DNA of 64,000 nucleotides from Paragorgia papillata. Lineage: Eukaryota > Cnidaria > Anthozoa > Scleralcyonacea > Coralliidae. Numbering within the stretch: the first letter of the stretch is position 1; each line of letters begins with the position of its first letter. Position numbers and translations under genes: made by a program. Location: positions 62,001 through 126,000 of the forward strand of contig JAWNZC010000349.1 in assembly GCA_035771165.1 (NCBI GenBank). Direction: 5' to 3'. Below are positions 28,000 through 42,900 of this stretch, one piece after another. Below the pieces are notes generated by a model, which saw nothing but the letters and a program-made list of their open reading frames with translations, was not told where the DNA came from and ran no database searches.

Positions 28000-30900
28000 C
28001 AAAAAAATAGCGGTCTTTTTTAAATATGACTAATTAAATTTTAATTGAACGTTTTTACGGTTTGATTTTAGGTGAAAGGACCAATGGGAGACCCAGGTTT
28101 AATTGGACAAAAGGTGACGAATGTAAAAAGTCAACAGTTTAATATATAGCTTAGTTTATTGACTGTACGTGCTGAAAAGAAAACAAACACTTTTTTGAGT
28201 AATAATTTTTTTTCGTGAACTTGACGCAAAACAGTGAAATTTACAATTGTTTACGTAAAAACATAAAAGAAAAATTACCTATAAGAGGTGACTTAGAACA
28301 ACAAAAACCATTACCAGAAATTAGGGACATTTTGCGGCCACGTTCGTAGCCAGTGGTTACTCCCATGATAATAATATACAGTAAATATTTTGCGAAAATG
28401 CAAACGGCCGCTAAGAACAAAGATCGCCTCTGCTTTCAAAGTAAACAAACATGGCTGCAGGCTGCTCGAAAGAGAAGAGACCTCCGTGGCTTCGCCGTTT
28501 GTCCTTCTCGCAGCTCAACTCCACGTTTAGACATAACGGCCTCCTGCTGATAGACGAAATCGGAGTTTCGACTGTGCATACAATCTGAGTCGGGATAAAA
28601 CGTAGTTCGTTTATAACATGAGGCTGAAGCAGCCGCAGTAAACATAACATTTCTGATTTCAGAAACCTTTTAATGCTTAGGTATTCTATAAGGATAAAAT
28701 TTGCTTCTCAATTATCCTTGACAATAATCCTAAACGTAGTGTCTAAAAATAATGAACTCAAAACATGAAAAAATAGTCCCAGCCTATGTTATCTTCCCGT
28801 TATGCTTTAATAGACACGATGTAATTTGCATAGGGGCCCAAATTGAAAAGGAAACTAATTTGCATGTGGGCCTAAATAAAACTACGATTTGGTGTATTGC
28901 TCAAACACACTGTAAAACCAAGAAAGTTTAAAGGCTTTGGGAACCGCAATGTTGTTAGATACGGAGATATTTACGAGTTATATTAGCAGTTCGAACATTG
29001 CTAAATACATAGCAAGCTCCGCACTTTGCATCGTTCGCAAGGAAAGTGGTGTATTTGGCATATTTGTATCGCATGTTTAGCAGGATTACTATGGCTTACA
29101 TAACAGAATGAGTCAAATAAGCAGCGTAAATAAATCGATGTTGGGAACCGGCTGTGTATTTCGGTAAGCGAACATTTTTTGTTATAACGTTTCCTTACTT
29201 AACTCTTAACAGGAATCGAGCTCCGCAACCGAGAAGTCTATGTCCCTAGTAGGATAAATTTTAAAATTTACGATTTTACTGTATTATTCCTTATACGATT
29301 TGGCCGTCATGTTTAATGGCCTATATGCGCCCGCGCGACGCCATCTTGTCCCAAATTTCTGGTAATGCTGGTAGATTAATCTTTACGAATACCGTTTCTA
29401 TCTTGTTGCTAACCCATTTATAGATTATTAAGAAGAAGCTAACTCATTTTATCTCACTTGAATATATATGGTGGAACCGTTGTTGATGAAATTATTATAA
29501 CACAACTATCGTCGTCGTCTGAATTGAATTGAATTGAATTGAATTGACTTTTTATTTACGATTTGCCACAAGAAACTAGTTACAAAAATATATATGTTGA
29601 AGTCAGTGAACTCGATGTAAGTTAAAATGTGATACCTGGAACGCTAACGAAGGACCAAAAAGTGAGGCAAAAAGTTCCAGTCCCCTGCGCGGTTTGCAGG
29701 TACGATTCAGTCTCCCACAAAATGTTTTTTACACGGCCGCCCGTCTTGAGCGAACTGCGAAGGCTCGAAAAAAGGTTTGAAAAAATTATTTATCAGACTA
29801 AACGTGCATTTAATGGTTTCCCATTGTTGTGCAGCGCTGTCGTTGTTTTATTTACTGTATAGCAGTCCAAAACTATACAGTAAATTAAGCTAGGGATGAA
29901 AATAGGCTGAGAAAACAGACGTCCTTTTGCTGGCTAGGATGAAAACAGCCAGCCGAAAAGGTGAGAACAAGAGTGAGAAAGCTATTCTTGTACGAGTTTG
30001 AAGACGTATTGATACTTGATATTTCATAATATACATCTAATGTCATTTTCTTATTTCTGCTCCTTTAATTTCTTGTTCAGTTTTGTTAAACGGCCTTTTG
30101 TAACTAATGATATTTTAAGAAATATAAACTGACAACTTGATTGTTTATTTTTCACGTTTACTCATGGCTAGTTGTTGTTTTCGGTACGAATGCGGAATGC
30201 TTTTTAAACAAAACGAACTGATGAAACTGGTACTAACCTAAACGGCATATTCTATACTAAGTTTGTGTTGATTTTTTTGTATCCTCTTCGGAGTGACGAA
30301 ACTCTAATATATATGGTTTATAATATAACGAAAATTTGATTTAATTTCTTCACTGACAAACTTCGTGCACGTTTTGTAAAGACAATGACTTTTCCTATAG
30401 CAACAAATAGACAATCACTGCATAATTAGTTCGGCAGCATAGCACAACCAATCAAAATTTAAAATGCACGTTTAGCAAAGCGTGATAAAATGATTCAATA
30501 AATAATTTTTCAAACCTTTTCGAGTCTTCGCAGTTTGCTCAAGACCGGTGACCGTGTAAAAAACATTTTGTGGGAGACTGAATCGTACCTGCAAACCGCG
30601 CAAAGGCCTGGAACTTTTTGCCTCACTTTTTGCCCCCCGAATGACTGGACGTTAGCGTTCCAGGTATCACATTTTAACTTACATCGAGTTCACTGGTTGA
30701 AGTAAACTATAATTGGTAGTCAGTGGCGAAGAAGCCTGAATGAGAAACAAGAAGGCTTATGAAAGTTCAGGCTTCCTCTTTACTCATAAGTTACAAAATT
30801 AAGATATACACATGCATACATGACGGGCATATATTGACATAAACTGAATAAACATAATTAAGAGCTGAGTAATTTAATTATAAAGACAATCAAATTATTA

Positions 30901-33900
30901 CAATTTAAGTTATTAATAAATATTCAAAAGAGATGTTTTTAAATTTGATTTGAAAATATTTAAACTGGGAGAAGCTGCATGTTAGTTCATAATTCAGGGA
31001 ATTCCAATATTTAGGGCCTTGATATTTAATACAAAATTGTTCAAGTTTAGTTGTACAATAATTAGATCTGAATCTAGAAGCATCTGTTTGTACAATATTA
31101 TTTTCAGGGTGTTGTGGGAAGCATTGGATTACAAGGAAGTCAAGGTTCTCCTGGAGAGTTTGTAAGTGTGGATACTATTATTACACACAAAATAGATCGT
31201 GTGAATTTATTAGGATCATATTAGGGTTATGGGTTATGACGAGAAAACGTCGACCACGTAGCACCCCCACTACACAATAGTTTTGACTCCAGATTATAAT
31301 ACCCATAGAACATTGCTAGGTCAGTCGTAATCACAAATTGTGGGGTCAGTGGCTTGCTACATAGAGGGGGTGGGTGGTCCTTTATAGTTAGACAGACTTA
31401 AAGTGCACATGAAACGAAAATTAAGTTTGTCTTATTTGAAAGAACACTTAAAATGAGAGAGTAACATCTTTTGCAGTTTTTGGTTTCCTTGCTTCGTTGT
31501 TGAGATATTTCAGTTTCTTTGAAATGTAAATTAAACAACTTGACGTCACATGTGCATAATGAGTTATCAGAGAAGGTTATATATCTTTGCTATTTTCAAA
31601 CATAATCACTTGAAAATTCTACATGTTTGGCGTTGTGAGAGAAACACACGCACATACTTCCTTCGAATTAAGTTTGGTTAAATGTATATAGTTGCCTTTC
31701 TAGGTTAGTCTATATAGTATTGATGAAAACCATTGTTAGTGTGGGACGTATCAGCGATTGTCGTGTACCTAAAATTGACAACAGTATTTCCAAAGACCAC
31801 ACCAACTCGGTGACACACCCCAACGATTTAAAAAAATAAATAAATTGGAATCTCAATTGACGGGCAGCACAAACACTTCCATATCTTCTATGGATCGTTT
31901 TCACTCACGTGACTGGTGGTCGCTACACATTTTATGACATTTAATGACAAATTACGGACAGTGGTGTGAAGTCTTGCCTAGTGCCTGTATATTATTCGTA
32001 AATTTTAATTTGTAAATAATTATCATGACTGCATGAATAACTTTGTTGTCAATTAACATCGTTTATATAGAGTGCAGGACAACATTGTTTACGTCTGTTA
32101 ACAACTTAGGGATATTTTCAGAAAGCTGAGTTCCCAACGATGTTTGCTATATAGAGGTTTACTGTATTTAGAAATCACTATTGTAAATATTTTTTACGTT
32201 TTATGATTTTTTTTTTATATAAAAGGGACCAACTGGAGAGCCTGGAATAGCAGGTGAACCTGGAAAAGCGGGTATTCCTGGTCGCCCTGGTCCTGTTGGT
32301 CGCCCTGGAAGCGTGGTATGTTGAGTATCTAGTTTTTACGAAATAGTTTCGTCAACTAGTGTAAATAACTTGATTTTCTTTATTTGTTCGATGCGTTTTA
32401 AATTTAATGATTTTTTCGGATTTTTTTTGTAATTCTTTAAGATTACTGTATATCTGTGATCTTAGTGTGGTTAAGCTTTTGCCTCCGCAACTGGAAGAAT
32501 TTAGATTGCAGGACTTCTGTTGGTTTTTAACGGCTGCCTAGCTTTTCAGTCCTGAAAGTTTTTTTAACGATATTTTAGCACAGTGGAAGCACTGTATATA
32601 GAATCCGACATAGTTCAACGCTACTCTGGTTTAAATGTTTTTTTGAACTTAAAAAGTTTATGACCCAATGATGCTAATGGGAGTTTTAAGCTAGTATTGC
32701 ATGCGGGTCGTTCAGTTTACAGTTTGTATAGTTCGGTACTTTGGTTATAGTTCTTGCTGTACAAGCTGTCGTTAGTTGTTCTGAGGTTTAGACGGGATTC
32801 GAAGCCCCCAACCTGCTGAATGCTAGCCAGACGTTCTAACCAAGTGCGCCACTACTAGAACGCAGATGGCAGACCGCGGTTGTTTTACGATATTTATACC
32901 ACATGGGAACGAGTCAACCATACGTGTGTCACAAATGGGCCACAAGAAACTTTGTGTTAGTAAATTTCCAGTTAAATGTTGTTGTTAGTTAATATTCTAT
33001 TTTAAACACTGCAACAATATCGCATCCCTATTAAGGTATGGGGAGAAAATTCGCCTACCCCTTTCTGTAGCTTTCCATGCTTCTGTACGCTACCAGGAGA
33101 CCATTATTGGGCTCATATACCCCAATCCTTACTCCCCAATCCTTACACCCCAATTCTTACACCCCAATTTTCATCCCTTAATACAAGAGACCATTAATGG
33201 TCTACTGTTGAAGCCTTGTACAAACTCACAGCAACTAATAATACTCAGTCACTATAAGTTATGTTAACTCAATCATTGTTTGCGTCTTATAATATAATAC
33301 TTACTTTAAGGGATCGACAACGGACACCTAATTCCAAAACTAAACACACCTAAAAAGAGACTATTGGTTTTCTGTAAAGTTGGAGTCACATGCAGACTGT
33401 ACCGTTTGCTATTGCTAAACACACTTTGGCATGGAGAAAATGATATATACATTACAGATAGAATATGGCGCTCAGTCCCTAGCTCTGCGTGCCGATCACT
33501 CCCCTATATAGGCTTAAACCCTACGTCCTAAGGCTGAGAAACTGTGGAGTAGTTCATTCAGTTGAAATATAGCTAGCCGCGGTGATCGAGACGATATGCG
33601 GCAATGTTTTCGTCTGTAGGAAAACCCAGAAAAATTGAAGACGGCAACTTCGGCGGAAACATTTTCTTAATCTAAACAAATATATGAACCGATTGTGGTT
33701 TAGGGTGATTACCCACACGCTCTGATGAATGAGGATGTAGGAAAATTGAAAATAACAAACCGGTGGGAGAATGTCCGCAGTGACGCGTTAACATCATGTA
33801 CATGTGCCAGGCCAAGGACATCACCTCGCCACCAACAGTGGGGCCCTCCACAAAGTTCAGCCATGTGATGGACGTTTGACCCACTTGAGCAGTTAGTAAC

Positions 33901-36900
33901 TTCAGTTTAGGAGCAAATGTAGTATGATACGCCCATTCCAGCAAAACAATGTACAAGTTGGCATAAGAAAATACATAAGAAAATACATCATATAAAGTAA
34001 GACAACAACAACATCTATATAATAAAACAAGGAGGAAAAGGAGGAACCCACCGTCAGTGGAGAAGTGACAGTCCTGACCCTGTTGATTGAGGTACCCCGT
34101 TTTCAGAACTACCATGACGGGAACTCCGCCTACCGTGAAAATCTGTACGACGTAATAAAGAACACAGCAACGTCGCGCCGTCATCTATTGTCAAACTCAA
34201 ACACCAACACAATCACGTATTATAAGACAATCAACATAGAACCGAATCTGAATGCATGTTAACACTAACGACAGCTGCTTGCTCGACAGCAAAGAATTAA
34301 CAAAGCAAATCAAACGCTTACTATCTGTTTTATTTTGGGTTTTTTTTCACTTAAATATTTTAGTCTATTGAGTATTCCGGAGAGAAAGGCCCTGATTCTG
34401 CAGGTATCAACAACATACGTATGGCTCAAATGAACTTATCAGCGTCCATTGCTCAGATTGAATTTGCCAAGGTTTGTATTAGCGAGACTTAATATTAAAT
34501 GATATATAAATTTTACTGGAAAATAGCACAGCTTTAGGCTTGCTTATTACATATGTTATAATTGCAAATTCCAATAATGAACACAATTTCTAAAATCAAG
34601 TACGTAATATGTTGTGGCCTATGGGGACACTTGTGGAACACAGGGACATTGGGTTCTTAAATGGTGGAAACGATCGAAGACTGCTGAGGGAAATAAGCAC
34701 TGATTTGTGGAAATAACCTGCGGCGACTTGCACCAAGATGTCACGTGACTTCAATCTCTTTAAAATAGCACATATGGAAGTATACCCCTTAAAAAAGCAA
34801 ACAGGTGATATTTGAAGTAAATTTTTGGAATTTAAGTTTTGGTTTTCAAAACTTGCCCAAAGAGAAAACAGCAATATTGTATTTGTTACATGATCAACTA
34901 GAATTATTCTTTTTTGCATGGACAAATCTTTTTCAAAATCAAATTTTTACGCAAGAAACGTACATTGTTCATGTTAAGTTTTGGCAGAAACTTAATTAGC
35001 GTTTTGCCTTATCCTATTAAAGTGCATTGTGTTTTTGGCTGTCATGTTGCATGACAACATGCTTGTTATCTATAACATGGTGGTCAAAAAACAAAATGTA
35101 TTTTCATTATGGTACAAAACGTTTTTTATTGTTGCTACAACTTAATGACGTGTACGATATAAAAGTTTTTTTTTTGTATTTAAAGGCAACCATTTGTTGC
35201 CAATTGATGCGTTGGAAAATCTGTTTTATAATTTCAATGATTCTCTTGATTTTGTTTCTTTCCTTCATTTTCTCAGAACGTTATACCTGGAGCAAGAGGA
35301 TTAAAAGGTCAAAACGGCATCACGGTATTGTACTTCGTTATGCTGAAGTTTTATTAGATTTCCCCCCCCCTGTCTTTAATTATATGTAGATAAGTTTTAT
35401 GGAAACACCATGCACGTATAATATTTAGTTGCTAAGCTTTCGGCCTGTTAACTCAGGCCTTCATCCTTAGATAATTTAAAAAATTCTTAGATAATTAGCA
35501 TTTGCCTTGGAGGCGAATAGTGCTTTTTCTTCAATCTAATTGGCCTAACAACTAGTTTTGATTGGCTGAGCTACTCACTGTCGCAGCGCATCAACGCACT
35601 TCAGGAGATAGTCGGCTGATATATATTATACTGATCTACTTCGCGGGAAATACATTACTTACATTACAAACAACACTGTTATAGGATCTATAAAAAAATA
35701 AACATGCAGATTACAAAAACGCCGTATTTAACGCTTTCTTTAACCTTTGCAGCGACTTATTACTGTACAAAGTTTGTGGCTAAATAACTGTAAATAAAAA
35801 AAAATTATCATTCTTAGACGCATTGTTATATAGTTTATGTTTATATCGTCGTTTTGTAGGGTATTCGTGGATTAGAAGGAAGTCTTGGGAAAATTGGGAA
35901 AAATGGTGTTTGCGTAAGTACTACAGTTTATTAAAAACTTTAATCTCGTAATTATGGAAACCTATATCACTTGTTTAAAATGGTAACGATTTGATAAATT
36001 TTGTAAATTGATCATTTGTATAGGTAATAGCATGGTTTCGAGTGCAATTTGGAAAAAAACATGCACGAGTGAGTTTTTCAAATACTGTCAAAATAGCACG
36101 AGTCCGAAGGACGAGTGCTATTTGAAGTATTTGAAAAACTCACGAGTGCATGTTTTTCCAAATTGCACGAGAAACCATGCTATTACTTATTAATAATATA
36201 CATGAAAACATGTTCAAAACAACCGTACTAACATTTTAACGTACGTGTTTAGCCGTCCACTCCTCGCATATTTATTTGTTAAAAAACGCTTCGCTTCCTT
36301 TACTACTTGAAAAAGTTTACTCGAGGCATAAAGAAGCTTCTGGTCTTCTTGTAGGTACTTCACTTGGCAATATTAAAGCATAACTAGCTTCAAATTTGAA
36401 CAAATTATCCCCAAAACCGCCGAATCTTGGCCGCCATCTTTGTTTGTTTTGTGTCGGGAAAAATCCGCTGTACAATCAATTTGATTGGTTCTTAGTGATA
36501 ACAGATTTTTGCACTGTGATTACAGATTTTTGCACTGTGATTACAGATTTTTGTACTGTGATAACACAATTCTGCACTGTTGTTTGGGATTAACTGCACT
36601 GGAATCAGCCAATCACAGTCGAGATATTTTTTCATGTATATTATTAGTATATGTATATTATTATTTCATGAATATTACGCAGTTCTTACATTTACAGACA
36701 GGTTACTGAATTAGTAAAATTGAAAAGATCGTAGGGTTTGGGAATGTCTAGAAGTAGAAAAAGGAAGAGAAGAAGAAGAGAAGAAGGGAAGAAGAAGAGG
36801 GGAAGAAATAACAGGAAAAAGATAGAATGAGACGTAGGAGGATGAGTAAAAGTAATTGAAGGGGGAAAGGAGAAGAAGAACAAGGAAAGAAACAACGAAG

Positions 36901-39900
36901 GAGAAAGGGGAAAATAGGAAGAGGAAGAAAAGGAAAGGAGGAGTATGTAAAATAAGTGTAGAAGCAGGATGAGTAGAACAAACGTAGAAATTAGAGTAAG
37001 AGTAGTAAGAAGGGGAGGAGGATACGTGGGAAATGGAGTTAGCGGAGGAGGAAGAACTGCAGGAGGATTGTAAGGGAAAAGGAGGAGTAAGAGGAATAGA
37101 CGAAAAAGGAGTAATAGTTGCAGGTTATGGTGCAGATCACTATAGATTAAACCTTAAGCCGTACCTTAAATTTTGTCTTCCCCCTTTTTTCCTTTTGTTT
37201 TTTTTCTTTATTAGAATTAGAGTTTATAGGTTAGGAATAGGATTAGGGCTTGGGTTCGTGTTAGTCTAGTTAAATAATCATTACGTTAGAAAGCATTTTT
37301 CAGTGACCAGTCAAATATATACCATTGCGTTAGTTTAGTATTTGGGATGAATTTCTCGTACTTGAAAAACCTGGTTAAGTTCGGATTAGAGCTTGAATGA
37401 CTTTTCCAAAGCCATCAATATTCATATTTCAAGTCTTAGGACTTATCACTACAAAAAAAGTTCAAGTCCAAGGGGTGAAAAAAACCCCAGATCAAGTCCT
37501 CTGCTCAGTACTTTTGTGAGAGATCAAGTTCCTTCATCAACCTGCTCATGTGTAGCAACTGAGCGCTTCTCATTAAACGATTAGATTGGAACTGTTAATG
37601 GCCTGGGTTTGAGAAAGTAAGAGGAAGAGCAGAGCAGCAGGTTTACTAGAAGAATTAAGGGACTAACAGCTATACAGCAGGCGCCGAGGACCAGCTGGAA
37701 TAGGAGAATAACATTAGCACGAGTGGAAGTAGTAATAGCAGCAGCACTATCCCGCTAGCACTACCAGCATCACACTTAACCAACCACCACTACTTCTACC
37801 AGCACTGGCACCAATACCAGCAACCACTCGCACCACTACCACTAATTAACATCACCAACCACCACCACTACTACTAGCACCAGCATTACAGAAATACTCC
37901 TTGAGCTGTTGCGCTTTAGTGATTTTAAAACTAGCACTGTTGTCCTTACTGCCATTGCCGTTGTTATTGACATTTTACTTTTTTAGGGAAACGAAGGACC
38001 TGAAGGACTAGGAGGTCGTATAGGACGTCTTGGTGAGCAGGTAATGACATATAATGAAAGTAATTCGATCAAAAGATAAAAACTAGCTAATTCGATTAGA
38101 TACAACTGTTACTACGTTCAATACTTGTTTTTAGTTTGATGTACATGATTATTCGTGCGACGTACTGTTTTCTTTGTTTTAATCATATTTGCACGATAAT
38201 TATTTATTAAGTCACAGTTACCCAGAATTCAAATATATTGTAAGTTTTATGGTAAAGACTTAATATGAACCAGTTTTCTAATTTCCTATAGTTAGTAATT
38301 AGTCACATTGTCAGTTACCAATTCGTTTCCGCGCTCGTTTAATACTGATTAGGGTTAGGCACAGCATGTTACACGCTGTAATGCTTCGTGTAACTTATCT
38401 CGTAACATGGCCGCCGAGTTAGAATTCTTTTATGTGCACATAAATTGACCTTGTTTTAAAGTAAAAATTATTTTGAATTTCCCACATGAAAACGAGTTCA
38501 TAAGGGCTAATTTATATGTATATAAAATAATTTTAATTCGGCGGCCATTTTGGAATAAGGTCTATACGCACGTTAACACTGTTTTTGAAAACATGTTTTG
38601 TTTTTGTAACACGTTTTGTAAAAATTGTACCGTGTATTACATGGCCCTTTTTGCAATCACAATCACAATGACATGCATTTGACATCTCGGTTCTTTTTAA
38701 TCAGGGTAGTTTAGGCTATGCTGGACGTCGAGGAGGCGTCGGTCCTAACGGATTGAAGGTGAGTATATTCAAAAACACCTCCAAAATGAGGGGCAGAAGG
38801 AGGGTTGAACTTCCATTCGATGTTATTTCCCTGGGTTGTCTACGTATTCACAGGTATATATTTGAAAAACCTCTTTATATAACTAAACAAACAACGGCAA
38901 AATGGAATCTAGTTGTTATTTAATCTATGGAAATTTGTTTTAAACGCTAATATAGGGCCATTTATACCGGAGAAAATAGGTCGCGACTTAATTATTTAGG
39001 GTACGTCTTATTAAATCGCGAAGACACTCGCATAAATGGTGAATTTGTGCGTGGCCAAAGTAAGTCGCGACTAAAATAAAAACAGGGTTTAAAGCTAGTC
39101 CAAAATAAGTCGCGACTTATTAGAAATTGACCGTTTATACGAGTGTGTCCGTGACTTATTTTCTCTCGTTTAAGGGGCTGTTTACATGAGCCGGGCTGAC
39201 TCGTGTCACGAAATTCTTTCCTCGGCCACAAAAGGATATTTTAATCAACGTTAGGGTTCGTTTACATCTAAACTAAACCAATTCTTCTTTGTACATTTAG
39301 TTTACGCGAGTTTCAAATGCACAATGAGATCCTAATCAATCGCGTGAGCCCAGCTAACCGGGCTAGCCCAGCTCATGTAAACAGCCCCTAAATGGCCCTA
39401 ATATACATGTAGATGTACAGATGACGCTTGTTCTTACCACATTTTAATGTCTTTTGTGCATCTATAATCCCTGAGCAGTGAGCGCACAACAGAAAGTGGA
39501 ATCTATTTCTTTTATACAATAAAAAGTTAAACAGTTCAGTTGATCGAGAGGTTTTGATAGTATATATGCTTCTCATTTAGGGTGGGCCAGGCGAAGTTGG
39601 TCCAAAAGGATTTAAAGGAGAAACTGGACCACTAGTAAGTGTTTTGTTCGGCTTTTAAAAAAAACGCACGTGACTAAGTAATTTCTGAAAAATGTTCTCT
39701 GATATTCTTAAGGGTGACCGGGGAGACTTTGGATTAAAAGGTGAAGATGGAGAAGTTGGGGATCAGGTAAGCTGTGTTACTGATCATGCCAGTGGCGGAG
39801 GGAAATGTTTTATATTGGAGGGGCTAATTCATGAAATAGAATGATAGCGGGTGGCGGGGTGTGTTTTCACCATTTGTTTTGAAATTTTTGGAAATTTTTA

Positions 39901-42900
39901 GCCTTATTGTCAGAAATATTGAGGGGCTATAGCCCTCTAGCCCCCTTATTCCTCCATCTTTTCATCATACAAACTAATAAGGTTCAACATTAGTCGCACT
40001 TTGATTTTTTTATTCCCAAGTGTACCATTTGGTACTCTTGTTACTTTACTTCGACTAACACCATATTATTTTACTTTTGTTAACGCTAAACGATTTTACT
40101 TGTCCATGCAGGGGAGAAATTTCGGGTGAGAGAGAGAGATGAGGGGGGGGAGGGGGGGGGGGGGGGTTAAAAGTGCATGATGGTGGAAGTCCTAGAATCT
40201 AGGTATTCTAGTTTCTGCCTCCACAGACCCTTGATTTTTCGTGCGTCACTTTAAAAGAAACAAAGGAGCTATTGGGGACAAGAATAGTGTGTTATTAGTG
40301 GCACGGTGGTTAGCCAACTGGCCTTTCACCTCTGCGACTTGATCGGCTTCGATTCGTGCTCGGTGCAGTTATCCGATTAAAATTTTACCTTGGCTGAAAA
40401 GAGTGTTTTCAGTTTGACTCTACCAAACATCAGATTTTCTCCGGGTACTTCGGTTTCCTCCAGTAGTCCCCAGACCAATATGGGATGGTCCTTTCTGGAT
40501 CTCTGGGGAACTGAAAACTTAGAAATGACTGATAGGGTTATCCAGTATAAATAAGTTTAGTTAGTTTTGAATGCGCTAATTTAACTGTATTTGAAAGTTT
40601 TCTTTTAAACGCTATTTTCTTAGGGTGAACCAGGACTGATTGGAGTTGAAGGCCCTCGTGGTCTTAAGGTTTGTTGTTAAATAAAACTTTCTATGACGTA
40701 TAGACTATATATTAAGATTGTTAATGTTTGTGCAGAAGAATTTACAAACAAAATCTTAGTCGAGTTTTTAAACAATAAAAAAATATTTTTTTATTTGTTT
40801 TTTTAAGGAGGGGGACATATACGTATCCCTCCTTTTTATATATTTAACATAATAAACGGAAAAACAGTTATTCGAAAAAGTAACTAAAACTATTTTCTTC
40901 ACAGTCAACCAAAACGCCGTTGTTTTAGTTAGCCTCGAGTGAGTTTTTATTTCTTTGACGGTTACACTACAACCTCGCTCCCAGGGCATTTTTGAAATTG
41001 GGAGAGTGAGAAAAGGCCCTGGCATCGACTGGTCACAGTACCCAGAAATACTCGGTGTAATAAATTAGCAATTTAATTTAGTATGCAAAATTCATTCTGA
41101 GTAATGACAGTCCCGATGGCGGTCCCGTTGAAGCTATTTGATCATAACTGGCACAAGACTATGCATAATTATGTTTCACGAGGAAAGTTTAACAAAAGCA
41201 ATCAACCAGTGCAAATGCAGAGTCCACCAACCGATGCCAGGGCTTTTTCCCGCTCTACTGGCCAATTTCAGAAAGGCCCTGGGAACGAGGTTGGTTTACT
41301 AGTATTTAGTATTTATCATACGAGATAATTATTTCTAAAACGAAAACGTTTGTTAAAGTAAACATTATTTCTTCTTACATGCTTATTTAAGTGTACCGTA
41401 ATTAATCAAAACATCGCTATTTTGTTGGGTTTTTTTCCACCAAAAATCTGTATCCGTAGTTTATGGAGTTAAAGTGGCTTCCACCCATTATTTTTGTTGG
41501 TCAGCGGTTACACCTTGAGCGCATGCGATAACTTCAAATTATTTTTCTGCTTGAACTTTGTGGATGTTAATTAAGCTGATGTTCCATGGGAAGCGAATAA
41601 CAAGATAAAATTAATTTGAAACTTAAAAAGAAATTATGCGAAAGTAGGAAATCATGAAATTTAGGATTTTAGGAAGTTTGTATAAATAATACGTTATATA
41701 TATATATATATACACATTTAATTCTAATTTTTCAAACATACAACAACAAAAAGTCTTAAGAGAGAGCTAAATGGGAGAGCAATGAAATATACACCACCTC
41801 GAACTGAAAAATATTGTTAACTGCATTGCTCCGGGAGAATAAATTGCTTAGGTTGGTTTAGATTCGGAGTTGTATATACTTGTTTTTTAGTTCGGGTCAA
41901 TTTTTTGGTAGTGCTTCGATTAAATGCCGCATTGTCGTAAATAATTGCGGTGCCTATTGAGGGTGATGGTTTAGTTTAGTTAAGTTTATATGCATGGTTT
42001 ATGTAGTTTATATAATTTTTTGATGAACGGAATACCCTAACAAGCTAGGAGTCCAATTGAAAGAGTTCCGACTTCCGCGGGCTTACAGATACGATTTAAG
42101 TCTTACCATTACCTGGTGTTGTTCAAACGTAGCACTATCTCCTCAAATATTTTTAAGACTGAGTGGTGGTTCGACCGGCAAGGATTGAGCCCAAGTCCCT
42201 CAGCTTATATACTCTGCTTGTAGACAAGTCGAGTAACCACTACGGTCCACTAGATCATAACGCCTGGTAAACGAATCGAGTAAATCTTTTTTTCCAGATT
42301 TTCTGCCTTGCATTGTCAAATCTATAACACTTTTTGTAAGATCTTATTTGTTTGTAAATATAGATATAATTATATTAATTGAAATCAAGGCAAAGTTAAA
42401 TAAAATAAAAACATAAATACGGTGAAATAAATACGGCATCTACATGTATGAGTCCTATCTTGTTTTATCTATGGTTATATTTCATTCTGGTTTTTGTGAG
42501 GTGTAAGAGTTACTTAGTGTTGGTGAATGAATTTATAGTTAATTCAATCAATGTTTTATAGGGATCTAGAGGACCACCAGGCGTAGATGGTGAAGTAGGT
42601 TTTAAAGGGTTTATTGGTGATACGGGAGAAGTTGGTCTGCGCGGAATAAACGGAATAAAGGTAAGTTTTTAAAGGTTTTTTTTTACTAGTGTACTTCGCA
42701 TTTTGTTTTCTGTTCAGGGAATCAGTCATATCATTGGATTGGTTAAACTAAATTGAAGAAAACTTGGCAGACTTATTATAAGTAATAACATGACTTGAGG
42801 GAAATTAGCGGTTAAATTTCCCGCAGCCGAGGGAAGGTTTGTGAAAGTCCGTGGGCCGCAGGCCCATGCAAGGACTTTTACAAACTCTTCCCGAGGCAAA

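Noticed and set aside
28353..28650. GC-richer ORFs on both strands
   Set aside because: No recognisable domain; probably an old repeat.
32790..32868. Functional tRNA gene
   Set aside because: A and B boxes are present, but I could not pair an acceptor stem; a SINE head is more likely.
33672..34184. 170-aa minus-strand ORF
   Set aside because: Longest non-repetitive ORF outside the gene, but I recognise no domain; the sequence looks like a transposon part within intron 15. Kept out as unsupported.
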